Shown: piece by piece, positions 1 to 8,506 of the stretch
Numbering within the stretch: position 1 is the stretch's first letter
Layout of the letters: every line of letters starts with the position of its first letter
DNA from: Thermomonas aquatica
GTDB lineage: Bacteria; Pseudomonadota; Gammaproteobacteria; Xanthomonadales; Xanthomonadaceae
Assembly (NCBI RefSeq): GCF_006337105.1
Contig: NZ_CP040871.1
Span: forward strand, 930,001 to 994,000
Reading direction: 5' to 3'
Length of the DNA stretch: 64,000 bases
Notes under the pieces: model-generated
The model's input: only the letters and a program-made list of their open reading frames with translations
Told to the model about the DNA's origin: nothing
The model's database searches: none
Made by a program: the position numbers and the translations under genes

Positions 1-140
1 CTGCGTTCGATGAAGGCGCGATCCTCGTCGGTGAACGCGGTGCGCACGATCACCTGCTCGAGGCGATCGGCCAGCCGGCGCGTGTCGCGCACGTCCTGCA
101 GCTGCCGCATGCCCTCGTGGTACATCGGGTCGTCTGCCAT
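1..140 (-). CDS. Pyridoxamine 5'-phosphate oxidase family protein, N-terminal fragment
   Basis: The gene starts at an ATG whose complement ends at base 140 and runs off the left edge, leaving about 46 codons (begins MADDPMYHEGMRQLQ and later has RTAFTDEDRAFIER). This resembles the N-terminal helix and first strand of the FMN-binding split-barrel pyridoxamine-oxidase-like proteins that often start with a phrase about 'MYHEGMRxLQDxxDTRRLADRL'. Such proteins are cytosolic flavin enzymes of mostly unknown substrate. The FMN-binding part lies outside the window, so the assignment rests on a short N-terminus only. It reads away from the next gene's stop at 246, leaving a short gap with nothing evident. 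Confidence 0.5.
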   Translation of the reverse strand, partial: MADDPMYHEGMRQLQDVRDTRRLADRLEQVIVRTAFTDEDRAFIER

Positions 141-245
141 GGAGCCTCCCGACTGCAGGGATCGGCGGTGCCGCGGGCCACCCCGGCATCGCGCCTACCG
201 TGGACAACGACGGCCGGGGCGCGCCGCGGCCATCGCGCGGACGAC

Positions 246-896
246 TCAGCCAGCGTTCGCGGCCGCGATCTCGCGCAACGCCTGTTCGAACACCTCGACC
301 GGCTGCCCGCCGGAGATCAGGTGCTTCCGCTCGATGATCACCGCCGGCACGCCGTTGATGCCGTTGTGCAGGAAGAACTGCTCGGCCTCGCGCACCTCGC
401 CCGCGTATTCGCCCGAGGCGAGGATCGCCCGCGCGCGTTCCGCATCCAGCCCGGCGTCGGCGGCGATGGCGGCCAGCATGGCATGGTCGGAGACGTTGCG
501 GCCTTCGCTGAAGTAGGCGCGCAGCAAGGCCTGCTTGAACTCGAGCTGCTTGCCCTCGAGGCCGGCCCAGTGCAGCAACCGGTGCGCATCGAAGGTGTTC
601 CAGATCCGGCTGCGCGCATTGAAGTCGAACACGAAACCGAGCTCGGCGCCGCGCGCGCGGATGCGCTCCTGGTTTTCGGCCAATTGCATATCGGACATGC
701 CGTACTTGCGCTGCAGGTGCTCGGCGATGCTTTCGCCTTCCGCGGGCATCTGCGGGTTGAGCTCGAACGGCTGAAAGTGGATGTCGGCGACAACCTCGCC
801 CTGCAGGCGTTGCAGCGCCTGTTCCAGCGAAGCCAGGCCGATCGCGCACCACGGGCAGACCACGTCGGAGACTAAATCGATGCGCAGGGTCTTCAT
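246..896 (-). CDS. DsbA/FrnE family thiol oxidoreductase (216 aa)
   Basis: The product is a thioredoxin-fold protein with a CPWC active site at residues 14-17, followed by the inserted alpha-helical domain typical of the DsbA-like FrnE group. It ends with the cis-Pro strand motif (GVPAVII) and a final helix. There is no signal peptide, so it should act in the cytoplasm as a protein-disulfide or small-molecule thiol oxidoreductase; FrnE homologues are linked to oxidative-stress resistance. Its ATG overlaps the stop of the upstream ATP-grasp gene in an ATGA arrangement (893-896), so the two are probably translated together. The start was chosen because the CPWC strand begins only about ten residues in and the family starts there. 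Confidence 0.88.
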   Translation of the reverse strand: MKTLRIDLVSDVVCPWCAIGLASLEQALQRLQGEVVADIHFQPFELNPQMPAEGESIAEHLQRKYGMSDMQLAENQERIRARGAELGFVFDFNARSRIWNTFDAHRLLHWAGLEGKQLEFKQALLRAYFSEGRNVSDHAMLAAIAADAGLDAERARAILASGEYAGEVREAEQFFLHNGINGVPAVIIERKHLISGGQPVEVFEQALREIAAANAG

Positions 897-1780
897 GCGG
901 GGGTTCCTTGGTTGATGGCATCGCGCAGGGCGTGTGCGAAGACCGCGCCCTGCATCGGGTCGATGCCCAGGTAGAAATCCGGCTCGATCAACTCGGCCTC
1001 CATCAGCAGCCAGCGGCCATCGGCGTCCGGCACCATGTCGATGCGCGCGTAAAGCAGCGGCGCATCGATCGCGGCCAGCACCTGTTCGGCCAGCAGCACG
1101 GCGCCAGCCGGCGGCGGCGACAGCAGCGTGTACAGGCCGCCGAATTCCTCCTGCACGCGGAATTCGCCCTCGACCGGGCGCTTGTTCACCGCATGGCTGA
1201 GGCGGCCGCCGAAATACAGCAGCGAGGTCTCGCCTTCGCGTTCGATGGTCGAAAGATAGGGCTGGATCAGCATGCTGGTGCCTTCGGCCTCGTCGACCGC
1301 GTCGCCGCGCCGCACCCGCCGCGTCTTCCATGCGCCGCCGGACACCGCCGGCTTGACGATCAGCTCGTCCGCGCCGGTTTGATCGAACATCCCGTCGACC
1401 ATTTCCTGCTGCAGTCGATCGGTGCAGATCGTGGGCGGAATCGCCACGCCGCGCAGGGCCAGCTCGGACAGGTACGACTTGTCCGAATTCCAGGCGAGTA
1501 CCGGCGCCGGATTGGCCAGCGCCAGTCCGGCGTCGCTCCATGTCTTGCAGGCCTGCAGCCAATGCTGGTGGTCATGGTGGTAGCCCCAGGCCAGCAGCGG
1601 CAGTACGCGCGTGTAACCGCGCAAGGCCGAGGCATTCTCCACGTGTGCGGTCCACGGCGTCGGCGTGCTGGTGATGCCGACCTCGTCCAGCGCGCGCTGC
1701 AGGCGCGCCAGCACCTTCGGCCACAACTCGGCATTGTGGGTATCCGCCGGATCCGGGGTGAGGATGGCGACGCGGGTCAT
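893..1780 (-). CDS. ATP-grasp domain protein, glutathione-synthetase/RimK-like (295 aa)
   Basis: The protein starts MTRVAIL and shows a pre-ATP-grasp domain, then a central ATP-grasp fold: the lysine strand DELIVKPAVSGGAW, a substrate/ATP strand ending in the MLIQPYL hinge, and a C-terminal metal-binding strand with LLYARIDMVPD and WLLMEAELIEPD. The acidic D and E residues there are the usual Mg ligands. Members join a carboxylate to an amine or thiol nucleophile with ATP; the actual substrate here is unknown. An in-frame start 12 codons upstream would overlap the CocE-like gene, so the inner ATG at 1780 was preferred. The 3' end overlaps the DsbA-like gene, hinting at a shared thiol or peptide-modification role (inference). 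Confidence 0.8.
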   Translation of the reverse strand: MTRVAILTPDPADTHNAELWPKVLARLQRALDEVGITSTPTPWTAHVENASALRGYTRVLPLLAWGYHHDHQHWLQACKTWSDAGLALANPAPVLAWNSDKSYLSELALRGVAIPPTICTDRLQQEMVDGMFDQTGADELIVKPAVSGGAWKTRRVRRGDAVDEAEGTSMLIQPYLSTIEREGETSLLYFGGRLSHAVNKRPVEGEFRVQEEFGGLYTLLSPPPAGAVLLAEQVLAAIDAPLLYARIDMVPDADGRWLLMEAELIEPDFYLGIDPMQGAVFAHALRDAINQGTPA

Positions 1781-1812
1781 GGATGCACTTCGAAGGACAG
1801 GGTCACCGGGCT

Positions 1813-4047
1813 TCATTCCCGCAGCGGCAGTTCCACATAACTGCTGCCGCTCCAGCGGATTTCAAGCGGCACGCCGGCATCGTCGGCGGTTTCGACGGAC
1901 GGGTCCTTGCCGCTGCCGAGGTTGAGCTGGCGGTCGGGCTGCTTGATCACGCCCAGCGTGACCACGATGCGGCTGCCGGCGGCGAGCTTGCGGCCGAGCA
2001 GGCGCGTGTCCTTCACCACCAGCCGCTGCATCGCGCCGGGCTGCAGCAGGCGCCGCTGGCGGCGATCCGACGCATAGCTGGCGCGCTGCAGCCAGTAGGC
2101 GAGGTCGAGGTACTCACCCGCCGCGTTCAACTCGTAGATGCCGATGGCGAGATCGACGTCGCGCTTGTTGACGGTGAACTCGAGCACGCCGGAGAACGGG
2201 CCGGAAAGTTCGGCGTCGCGCAGCAAGGGTTCGCCCATGAAAACCAGGCCCAAGTGCCGATCCAGCGCCTGGTTGACCACACTCGGCGGCGGCGTCCAAT
2301 CGGCATCGCTGCGGTCACGGTAATCGACGCGCTGCGTCGCAGCCGCCCGCGGCTGCGCCTGCGCGGACAAGGCATGGGTGCCCGATGCGCCCGGCACCAG
2401 ATACAAACGCTGCCTGCGCGTGGCCATCGCGTCCAACGCAGGCGCGTGTCGCCACGTGTCGGCACCCATCACCTGCCAGTTCACGCGGTCGGCCAGCAGC
2501 GCCGGCTTGGGCGCGCCCTTCAGCACATGATCGAACCATGCCAAGCGCAGCGCCTGCAGGTCGATGCGCGCGGACGCGTCCGGCGCATAGCCCTGCACCT
2601 GCGGCGGCACGCCGGCCTGCATCGTCACGTGTTCGTAGGGACCGATCAGCAAGGTATGGTCGGCATCCGGCCGATGCCGCAGGTGCTCGCGGAAATAATG
2701 CAGCACGCCGATCTGCGCACCATCGAAATAACCGGTGGTGGCCAACACCGGGATGTCGATGCCGGCGAATTCCGCGCCTTGCGGGATCATCGCCTGCCAG
2801 TACGCATCGTAATCCGGGTGCTGCAGCCATTTCGCGAACACGGGGTTCGGATCGCCATCGATGGCCGCGCGTTCGCGGTAGGCGCGCCCGCTGGCATACC
2901 CGTCGCGATCGAGCTTGGCCCAACGCTCGGCGTCCTCGTAGCGCGCGTCGTCCAGCCAGCGGCTGCTCGCCGTGTACAGCGGCCACGGATACATGAAGTT
3001 GAGGAAGATGCCGCCTTCCATCGGGATGTCGATGCCCGGCGCGGCCGAGGCCGAGGTGGCGATGGCGCGCAAGGCCTTCGGCCGGTGCTTCAGCGCCGCC
3101 CATTGCGCGAAGCTGTTGTAGCTGCCGCCGAACATGCCGACCCGTCCATCGCTCCATCGCTGCGCCGCGATCCAGTCGATCACCGCCGCGGCATCGGCGC
3201 CATCGCGTTCGTAGGGGACGATGGCGTCCGGGCTGCGCCCCTTGCCGCGGCTGTACGCCGCGACGCCGACGTACCCGTGCGCGGCCATCGTCTTGGCATC
3301 GTGCAGGTACAGGGCATCGTTGGCATAGATGGAGAACTGCAGCAGGGCCGGCAGCGGCGCGGCCTTGGCCGGGCGCACCAGCATCACCGCGATGCGGGCG
3401 CCGTCCGGCGTGCGCACCAGCACGTCGTGGTCGATGATGTAACGGCGCGCATCGTCCTCCTGCAACGCGGCATCGAACAACGGCAGGAACGCCGCATAGG
3501 CGTCATGCACCTGCCACGCACGCACCAGGGCGATGGCATCCGCGAGCGGCAGGCGCTTCTTGCCCTTGAGCTTGCCCAGCGCGTCGTCCAGGTTGTCGCG
3601 CCAACGCGGCAGGCTGCCGCCGAACGGGAACTCGGCGCGCAGCGCGACCTTGTCGTCCAGCGCACCGAAACGCTCGGCGAACGCCTGTCGCCACGCCTGC
3701 GCGAACGGCAGGCCGCGCGCGGCCTGCAGGATTTTCGCCCGCGCATGGATTTCGTACTGCAGGAACAGCGGTGGCTGCGTGGGCGGATCGTTGCGCAGGA
3801 CGCGGATCGCTTCGATGCTTTGCAGCGCCTGCGCGTTCTGGCCGGCGGCGAGTTGCAGCCGGAACAGCGCGTCGAGGTAACGCGCGCGGTCGTCGTCTCG
3901 ATAGGCCGCGATCACATCGCGCGCGAACGCGGGCATCGCGCGATCCACGCCATCGCCCTGCAGGCCTGCCGGAACAGGAATGTCCCGCGGCTGCGCAAAC
4001 GCGGCGCCTGCGAACAAGGCCAGCAGCAATCCCAGCAGGTGTCGCAT
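1813..4047 (-). CDS. Secreted CocE/NonD family alpha/beta hydrolase (744 aa)
   Basis: A signal peptide (MRHLLGLLLALFAGAAFA) precedes about 180 residues of helical N-terminal sequence, then an S15-type alpha/beta hydrolase domain with the nucleophile elbow GGSYNSF (Ser309 in this numbering) and a C-terminal jelly-roll domain as in X-Pro dipeptidyl-peptidase C-terminal domains. The family hydrolyses acyl esters or X-Pro peptides and includes cocaine esterase and glutaryl-7-ACA acylase; substrate here is unknown. The helical N-terminal extension makes it longer than the usual 550-650 residues. The start at 4047 gives a clean signal peptide; a longer in-frame reading adds 13 residues upstream. 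It is followed after 32 bases by the ATP-grasp gene on the same strand. Confidence 0.85.
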   Translation of the reverse strand: MRHLLGLLLALFAGAAFAQPRDIPVPAGLQGDGVDRAMPAFARDVIAAYRDDDRARYLDALFRLQLAAGQNAQALQSIEAIRVLRNDPPTQPPLFLQYEIHARAKILQAARGLPFAQAWRQAFAERFGALDDKVALRAEFPFGGSLPRWRDNLDDALGKLKGKKRLPLADAIALVRAWQVHDAYAAFLPLFDAALQEDDARRYIIDHDVLVRTPDGARIAVMLVRPAKAAPLPALLQFSIYANDALYLHDAKTMAAHGYVGVAAYSRGKGRSPDAIVPYERDGADAAAVIDWIAAQRWSDGRVGMFGGSYNSFAQWAALKHRPKALRAIATSASAAPGIDIPMEGGIFLNFMYPWPLYTASSRWLDDARYEDAERWAKLDRDGYASGRAYRERAAIDGDPNPVFAKWLQHPDYDAYWQAMIPQGAEFAGIDIPVLATTGYFDGAQIGVLHYFREHLRHRPDADHTLLIGPYEHVTMQAGVPPQVQGYAPDASARIDLQALRLAWFDHVLKGAPKPALLADRVNWQVMGADTWRHAPALDAMATRRQRLYLVPGASGTHALSAQAQPRAAATQRVDYRDRSDADWTPPPSVVNQALDRHLGLVFMGEPLLRDAELSGPFSGVLEFTVNKRDVDLAIGIYELNAAGEYLDLAYWLQRASYASDRRQRRLLQPGAMQRLVVKDTRLLGRKLAAGSRIVVTLGVIKQPDRQLNLGSGKDPSVETADDAGVPLEIRWSGSSYVELPLRE

Positions 4048-4100
4048 CGGCTTACCGGAATGGGAGACGGGAGGCATTTCTAGCAAAAAAGCGAACCGGG

Positions 4101-4127
4101 AACATGTCCGCCGCGAGCGGACATGTT
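4101..4127. repeat. Perfect 11-bp inverted repeat, terminator-like or operator
   Basis: AACATGTCCGC and its exact reverse complement are separated by five bases. The element lies between the stop of the 72-residue gene (4183) and the start of the CocE-like gene (4047), both on the minus strand. On that strand the stem is followed about ten bases later by a run of six T, so it could end transcription of the upstream gene. Its position 54 bases in front of the CocE-like start would equally suit an operator. Which it is cannot be decided from sequence. Confidence 0.55.
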
Positions 4128-4182
4128 GTATACCGCAGCTTCAGGGCATTTTTCCCTGACCCGTTTGCGCCCGTGCACCCGC

Positions 4183-4401
4183 TCAACCCTTCAAGCCGGC
4201 CACGATTTCCGACACGTCGAACCCGAGCTCCAGCTGCAGGCGCACATGCTCGCGCTCCTTGCGCGACAGGGTGCGCCCCACCTCGATGCGTACATCCTCC
4301 GCCTGCAGGATGCGCATGATCCGCGGCAAGGCCGAGCCGATGGCATCGGGGCCGTAGCCGGCTTCGCGCAGGGCGGCCTTGATCAGCGCTTCGGTGTCCA
4401 T
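4183..4401 (-). CDS. Small helical protein of unknown function (72 aa)
   Basis: A 72-residue acidic, soluble protein predicted almost wholly helical (begins MDTEALIKAALREAGYG; ends FDVSEIVAGLKG). No signal peptide, cysteine or metal motif is visible. It lies 52 bases downstream of the hutU stop on the same strand and could be co-transcribed with it. The ribosome binding site is weak (ACAGG close to the ATG). I do not recognise the family. The codon pattern has high third-position GC like its neighbours, and the antisense frames here have no better candidate, which supports it being a real gene. Confidence 0.6.
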   Translation of the reverse strand: MDTEALIKAALREAGYGPDAIGSALPRIMRILQAEDVRIEVGRTLSRKEREHVRLQLELGFDVSEIVAGLKG

Positions 4402-4453
4402 GACCTGTCCGATTCGGGGCGAGGCTGCATTGTGCCCCGCGCCCCGCGTCGGC

Positions 4454-6118
4454 TCACAGCATCGGCAGCTTCAGGCCCTGCTCCTTCGCGCAGTCCTTGG
4501 CGATCCCGTAGCCGGCATCCGCATGCCGCATCACGCCGGTGCCCGGGTCGTTCCACAGCACGCGGGCGATACGCTTGTCCGCCGCTTCGGTGCCGTCGCA
4601 CACGATCACCACGCCGCTGTGCTGCGAATAGCCCATGCCGACGCCACCGCCGTGGTGCAACGAGACCCAAGTGGCGCCACCGGCGACGTTGAGCATCGCA
4701 TTGAGCAGCGGCCAGTCGGAGACGGCATCGCTGCCATCCATCATCGCTTCGGTCTCGCGGTTCGGCGAGGCCACGCTGCCGCTGTCGAGGTGATCGCGAC
4801 CGATGACGATCGGCGCCTTCAGCTCGCCATTGCGCACCATCTCGTTGAACGCCAGGCCCAGCTTGTGGCGCAGGCCCAGGCCCACCCAGCAGATGCGCGC
4901 CGGCAGGCCCTGGAAGCTGATGCGATCGCGCGCCATGTCCAGCCAGTTGTGCAGGTGGGCGTCGTCCGGGATCAGTTCCTTGACCTTGGCGTCGGTCTTG
5001 TAGATGTCCTCCGGATCGCCGCTCAGCGCCACCCAGCGGAACGGGCCGATGCCGCGGCAGAACAGCGGCCGCACGTAGGCCGGCACGAAACCCGGGAAGT
5101 CGAACGCGTTCGCGCAGCCTTCGTCCTTGGCCATCTGCCGGATGTTGTTGCCGTAGTCGACGGTGGGGATACCGGCGGCGTGGAAGGCGAGCATCGCCTC
5201 GACGTGCACGCGCATCGACTTCTTCGCCGCATCGCGCACCTTGTCCGGATTCGCTTTCTGTTCGTCCAGCCACTGTTCGACGGTCCAGCCGATCGGCAGG
5301 TAGCCGTGCACCGGGTCGTGCGCGCTGGTCTGGTCGGTCACGCAGTCCGGGCGCACGCCGCGCCGCACGAGTTCCGGCAGGATGTCGGCGGCGTTGCCGA
5401 GCAGCGCGATGGATTTCGCTTCGCCGGCGGCGGTGTACTTGGCGATGCGTGCAAGCGCGTCGTCGAGGTCGGTCGCCTGCTCATCGACATAGCGCGTCTT
5501 CAGGCGGAAATCGATGCTGGACTGGCGGCATTCGATGTTGAGCGAACACGCACCGGCCAGCGACGCCGCCAGCGGCTGCGCGCCGCCCATGCCGCCGAGG
5601 CCCGCGGTCAGGATCCACTTGCCTTTCAGGCTGCCGCCGTAATGCTGGCGACCCATCTCCACGAAGGTCTCGTAGGTGCCCTGCACGATGCCCTGCGAGC
5701 CGATGTAGATCCAGCTGCCGGCCGTCATCTGGCCGTACATCATCAGGCCCTTCTTATCGAGCGCGTTGAAGTGCTCCCAGGTGGCCCAGTGCGGCACCAG
5801 GTTGGAATTGGCGATGAGCACGCGCGGCGCGTCGGCATGGCTGGGGAACACGCCGACCGGCTTGCCGGACTGCACCAGCAGGGTTTCGTCGTCGCCCAGC
5901 GTCTTCAGGGTCTCGAGGATCTTGTCGTAGCAGTCCCAGTCGCGCGCGGCGCGGCCGATGCCGCCGTACACCACCAGCGAGGTCGGATCTTCCGCCACTT
6001 CCGCGTCCAGGTTGTTCTGCAACATGCGGAACGGCGCTTCGGTCAGCCAGCTGCGGCAGTTGAGCTGGTTGCCGCGCGGCGCACGCGGGGAACGGGACGG
6101 ATCGTGGCGGCTGGACAT
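4454..6118 (-). CDS. hutU: Urocanate hydratase HutU (554 aa)
   Basis: This cytosolic NAD-dependent enzyme turns urocanate into imidazolone-5-propionate, the second step of histidine degradation. The family signature is continuous: [13 protein letters not shown] near the N-terminus, [31 protein letters not shown], the NAD-binding [10 protein letters not shown], and [11 protein letters not shown] and HHGGGVGMG further on, at the normal length. The ATG at 6118 has AGGAG nine bases upstream; a TTG six codons earlier would bury that site, so the ATG was chosen. Unlike typical hut operons it is not beside hutH, hutG or hutI. hutF and hutI lie 2.4-4 kb away on the other side of three unrelated genes. 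Confidence 0.97.
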   Translation of the reverse strand: MSSRHDPSRSPRAPRGNQLNCRSWLTEAPFRMLQNNLDAEVAEDPTSLVVYGGIGRAARDWDCYDKILETLKTLGDDETLLVQSGKPVGVFPSHADAPRVLIANSNLVPHWATWEHFNALDKKGLMMYGQMTAGSWIYIGSQGIVQGTYETFVEMGRQHYGGSLKGKWILTAGLGGMGGAQPLAASLAGACSLNIECRQSSIDFRLKTRYVDEQATDLDDALARIAKYTAAGEAKSIALLGNAADILPELVRRGVRPDCVTDQTSAHDPVHGYLPIGWTVEQWLDEQKANPDKVRDAAKKSMRVHVEAMLAFHAAGIPTVDYGNNIRQMAKDEGCANAFDFPGFVPAYVRPLFCRGIGPFRWVALSGDPEDIYKTDAKVKELIPDDAHLHNWLDMARDRISFQGLPARICWVGLGLRHKLGLAFNEMVRNGELKAPIVIGRDHLDSGSVASPNRETEAMMDGSDAVSDWPLLNAMLNVAGGATWVSLHHGGGVGMGYSQHSGVVIVCDGTEAADKRIARVLWNDPGTGVMRHADAGYGIAKDCAKEQGLKLPML

Positions 6119-6173
6119 CGGGTGCGGCTCCTGCAAGCGAAGCCGCGATTATCGCATCCGCCCGCGACCGGAC

Positions 6174-6695
6174 TCAGCGGTACGGACAGGCCTTGCGCGC
6201 GGCCGCCAGCGCCTCGACCTCCGCCTGCGTGGCCGGCTTCGGCACGTTGCCGCCACCACCGTCGAAGGCGACCCGCCATTGGCCATCCTCGCCGCGCACC
6301 CAGGTCGAGATGAAGCGGCCGGCGCGATAGCGCTTGTCCGCAGGCGCGGCGGGATTGTCCATCCAGTACGGCCCGCGCGAGAGCGCGGTCTTGCCGTCGC
6401 CGGAGACGTCCACCGCGTCGGGATACCAGCGCAGCAACAGGCCCTTGCCATCGATCAGCCCGGCCCACTCGCTGGCGATCGCCGCGCGGCCGCGGGTGCC
6501 GTTGCCGTCGCCGCCGATGAACACCGCCCCGGGCTGCAGGTGCGCGGCGAAGGCCGCGGCATCGTGGTCGGCCACGGTCTGCGCGAAGCTGGTTTCGCGT
6601 TCCCACACCGCGCAGGCAGCCGCGGCGTCGCCGGCCGGGGATTGCGCCTGCGCAAGCGGCACGGACAGCAATGCGATGGCGAACCCACGGCGCAT
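6174..6695 (-). CDS. Secreted NTF2-like / DUF4440 (SgcJ-type) protein (173 aa)
   Basis: A cleavable signal peptide ([18 protein letters not shown]) is followed by a single cone-shaped NTF2-like domain: a helix with [20 protein letters not shown], a strand containing GAVFIGGDG, a second helix and strands ending [17 protein letters not shown]. This layout matches the DUF4440/SnoaL-like group, small ligand-binding or weakly catalytic proteins of unknown role. Two lone cysteines (one near the mature N-terminus, one near the C-terminus) could form a disulfide. A GTG two codons upstream is an alternative start. It is divergent from the phosphodiesterase gene at 6792, with 96 bases between them. Confidence 0.75.
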   Translation of the reverse strand: MRRGFAIALLSVPLAQAQSPAGDAAAACAVWERETSFAQTVADHDAAAFAAHLQPGAVFIGGDGNGTRGRAAIASEWAGLIDGKGLLLRWYPDAVDVSGDGKTALSRGPYWMDNPAAPADKRYRAGRFISTWVRGEDGQWRVAFDGGGGNVPKPATQAEVEALAAARKACPYR

Positions 6696-6779
6696 GGCCA
6701 CTCCCGGCGACGGAACCCGGATCGCAGCATCGGCCCGCGTCCATCGGCATGCAATGGGCCGGTGGTCATGGCGCTTCGC

Positions 6780-6785
6780 TATCAT
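6780..6785 (+). promoter_or_regulatory. -10-like hexamer six bases before the phosphodiesterase ATG
   Basis: TATCAT ends six bases upstream of the ATG at 6792 and no Shine-Dalgarno sequence is present. If this is the -10 element, transcription would begin at or next to the A of the start codon, giving a leaderless mRNA. No convincing -35 is visible. Confidence 0.4.
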
Positions 6786-6791
6786 CGACGC

Positions 6792-8012
6792 ATGCCACTT
6801 CGCCGCATCGCCGCCCTCGCCTGCCTGCTGATCGCCCTCGCCGCATGCGCCACGCGCCCCGCCACGAGCGGATCGCCGATGGTGCTGCTGGTGTCGATCG
6901 ACGGACTTCCCGCCGATGTCGTCGGCAGCGGGCGGATGCCCACGCTCGACGCCATCACCAGCACCGGCGTGCGCGCGGCCTGGCTGAACCCGAGCTACCC
7001 CACGCTGACCTTCCCCAACCACTACACCCTCGCCACCGGCCTGCGCCCGGATCGCCACGGCATCGTCCACAACAACATCCGCGACCGCAATCTCGGCCGC
7101 TTCGTCTCCAAGGAGGCCAGTGCGCGAGACAAGCGCTGGTGGGGCGGCGAGCCGATCTGGATCACCCTGCAACGCCAGGGCGGGATCGCCGCCACCATGT
7201 TCTGGCCGGGCTCCGAAGTCGCGATCGCCGGCCGGCGGCCGCGCTACTGGAAGCGGTTCGACGGCGGGCTTGCGGTGCAGGCGCGGGTCGACCAGGTGCT
7301 GGCCTGGCTCGACCTGCCGCCGGCGCAACGGCCGCGCCTGGTCACCCTGTACATGGAGCAGTACGACGTCGCCTCGCATGCCGCCGGCATGCATTCGCCG
7401 CAGGCGATGCAGGCGCTGGCCGAGATCGATGCCGGCCTTGCGCGCTTGCGCGCCGGCCTGCACGCGCGCGGGCTGGACGGGCGCACCGACCTGATCGTGC
7501 TGTCCGACCACGGCATGGCCGATGTCCGCGGCGAGGACATCCGCTACCTCGACGACCTGGTGCCGGCCGATGCGATCCAGGTCGAATATGCCGGCCCGGT
7601 CGCCGGGCTCGTGCCGCGCCCCGGCCGCGAAGCCGAAGTCGAGCGCGTGCTGCTCGGCCGCCACGATCGATTCCAGTGCTGGCGCAAGGGCGAATTGCCG
7701 CCTGCCTGGCATTTCGGCCGCAATCGGCGCATCCCGCCCATCCTCTGCCAGGCCGACGATGGCTGGCGGGTATGGCTGCACCGCATGCCGGCGCCGGCCG
7801 CGCTGAAGGGCGAGCACGGATTCGCGCCGGAAGACCCAGGCATGCGCGCGGTGTTCACCGCGATCGGCCCGTCGTTCCGCGCCGGCACCCGCCTGCCCGC
7901 CTTCGACAACGTGGATGTGTATCCCTTGCTGGCCCGGCTGCTCGGGATCGCGCCCGCCGCCAACGACGGCGACATCGCCCCGCTGCTGCCGGCCCTGCAG
8001 GACGCGCCATGA
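6792..8012 (+). CDS. Lipoprotein alkaline-phosphatase-superfamily phosphodiesterase, NPP-like (406 aa)
   Basis: A lipoprotein signal peptide ends with LAAC (Cys19). The mature part has the type I phosphodiesterase/nucleotide pyrophosphatase fold: first metal Asp in SIDGLPAD (about residue 37), nucleophile Thr73 in [11 protein letters not shown], later metal ligands in LSDHGMADV and in KGEHGF. These ectonucleotide pyrophosphatase-like enzymes cleave nucleotide or other phosphodiesters with two zinc ions; the protein should sit in the periplasm tethered to a membrane. The ATG at 6792 gives the lipoprotein signal; another ATG eight codons upstream is possible. Its TGA overlaps the ATG of the ogt gene, so the two are translationally coupled. 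Confidence 0.9.
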   Translation: MPLRRIAALACLLIALAACATRPATSGSPMVLLVSIDGLPADVVGSGRMPTLDAITSTGVRAAWLNPSYPTLTFPNHYTLATGLRPDRHGIVHNNIRDRNLGRFVSKEASARDKRWWGGEPIWITLQRQGGIAATMFWPGSEVAIAGRRPRYWKRFDGGLAVQARVDQVLAWLDLPPAQRPRLVTLYMEQYDVASHAAGMHSPQAMQALAEIDAGLARLRAGLHARGLDGRTDLIVLSDHGMADVRGEDIRYLDDLVPADAIQVEYAGPVAGLVPRPGREAEVERVLLGRHDRFQCWRKGELPPAWHFGRNRRIPPILCQADDGWRVWLHRMPAPAALKGEHGFAPEDPGMRAVFTAIGPSFRAGTRLPAFDNVDVYPLLARLLGIAPAANDGDIAPLLPALQDAP

Positions 8013-8506
8013 TCCTGTGCCGCCGCATCGACAGCCCGGTCGGCCCGCTGATGCTGGCGGCGGACGATGCCGGCCTGCGCCACATCGAGTTCCGCGACAA
8101 CCGCCATCCCGCCGACCGCGCCGACTGGCACGGCGGCGAGCATCCGGTGCTGCAGGCCGCCGCAACGCAATTGCGCGAGTATTTCGATGGCCAGCGCCGC
8201 GACTTCGAGCTGCCGCTGGCGCCGCAGGGCACCGAGTTCCAGCTGCAGGTCTGGCACGAACTCGCACGCATCCCGTTCGGCGAGACGATCAGCTACGCGC
8301 AACTCGCGCGGCGCATCGGCAATCCCGCCGGCACCCGCGCCGTCGGCGCGGCCAATGGCCGCAACCCGCTGCCGATCGTGCTGCCCTGCCATCGCGTCAT
8401 CGGCGCCGACGGCGGGCTCACCGGCTTCGGCGGCGGCCTGCCGACCAAGGAGTTCCTGCTGCGGCTGGAGGGCGCGCTGCCCGCCGAACAGGCCGGCCTG
8501 TTCTAG
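8009..8506 (+). CDS. ogt: Methylated-DNA-[protein]-cysteine S-methyltransferase Ogt (165 aa)
   Basis: The suicide DNA-repair protein removes the methyl group from O6-methylguanine onto its own cysteine. The active site PCHRV is present with Cys127, preceded by the recognition-helix region ([31 protein letters not shown]) and followed by [20 protein letters not shown]. There is no Ada N-terminal regulatory domain, so this is the constitutive Ogt type. It begins in the stop codon of the phosphodiesterase gene. Its TAG at 8504-8506 overlaps the minus-strand stop of hutF through the palindrome CTAG. Confidence 0.96.
   Translation: MILCRRIDSPVGPLMLAADDAGLRHIEFRDNRHPADRADWHGGEHPVLQAAATQLREYFDGQRRDFELPLAPQGTEFQLQVWHELARIPFGETISYAQLARRIGNPAGTRAVGAANGRNPLPIVLPCHRVIGADGGLTGFGGGLPTKEFLLRLEGALPAEQAGLF

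Noticed and set aside
1783..4083. A 766-codon plus-strand frame antisense to the CocE-like gene
   Set aside because: Composition is His/Arg/Ala-rich with no recognisable motif; the minus strand has the catalytic GGSY motif and signal peptide.
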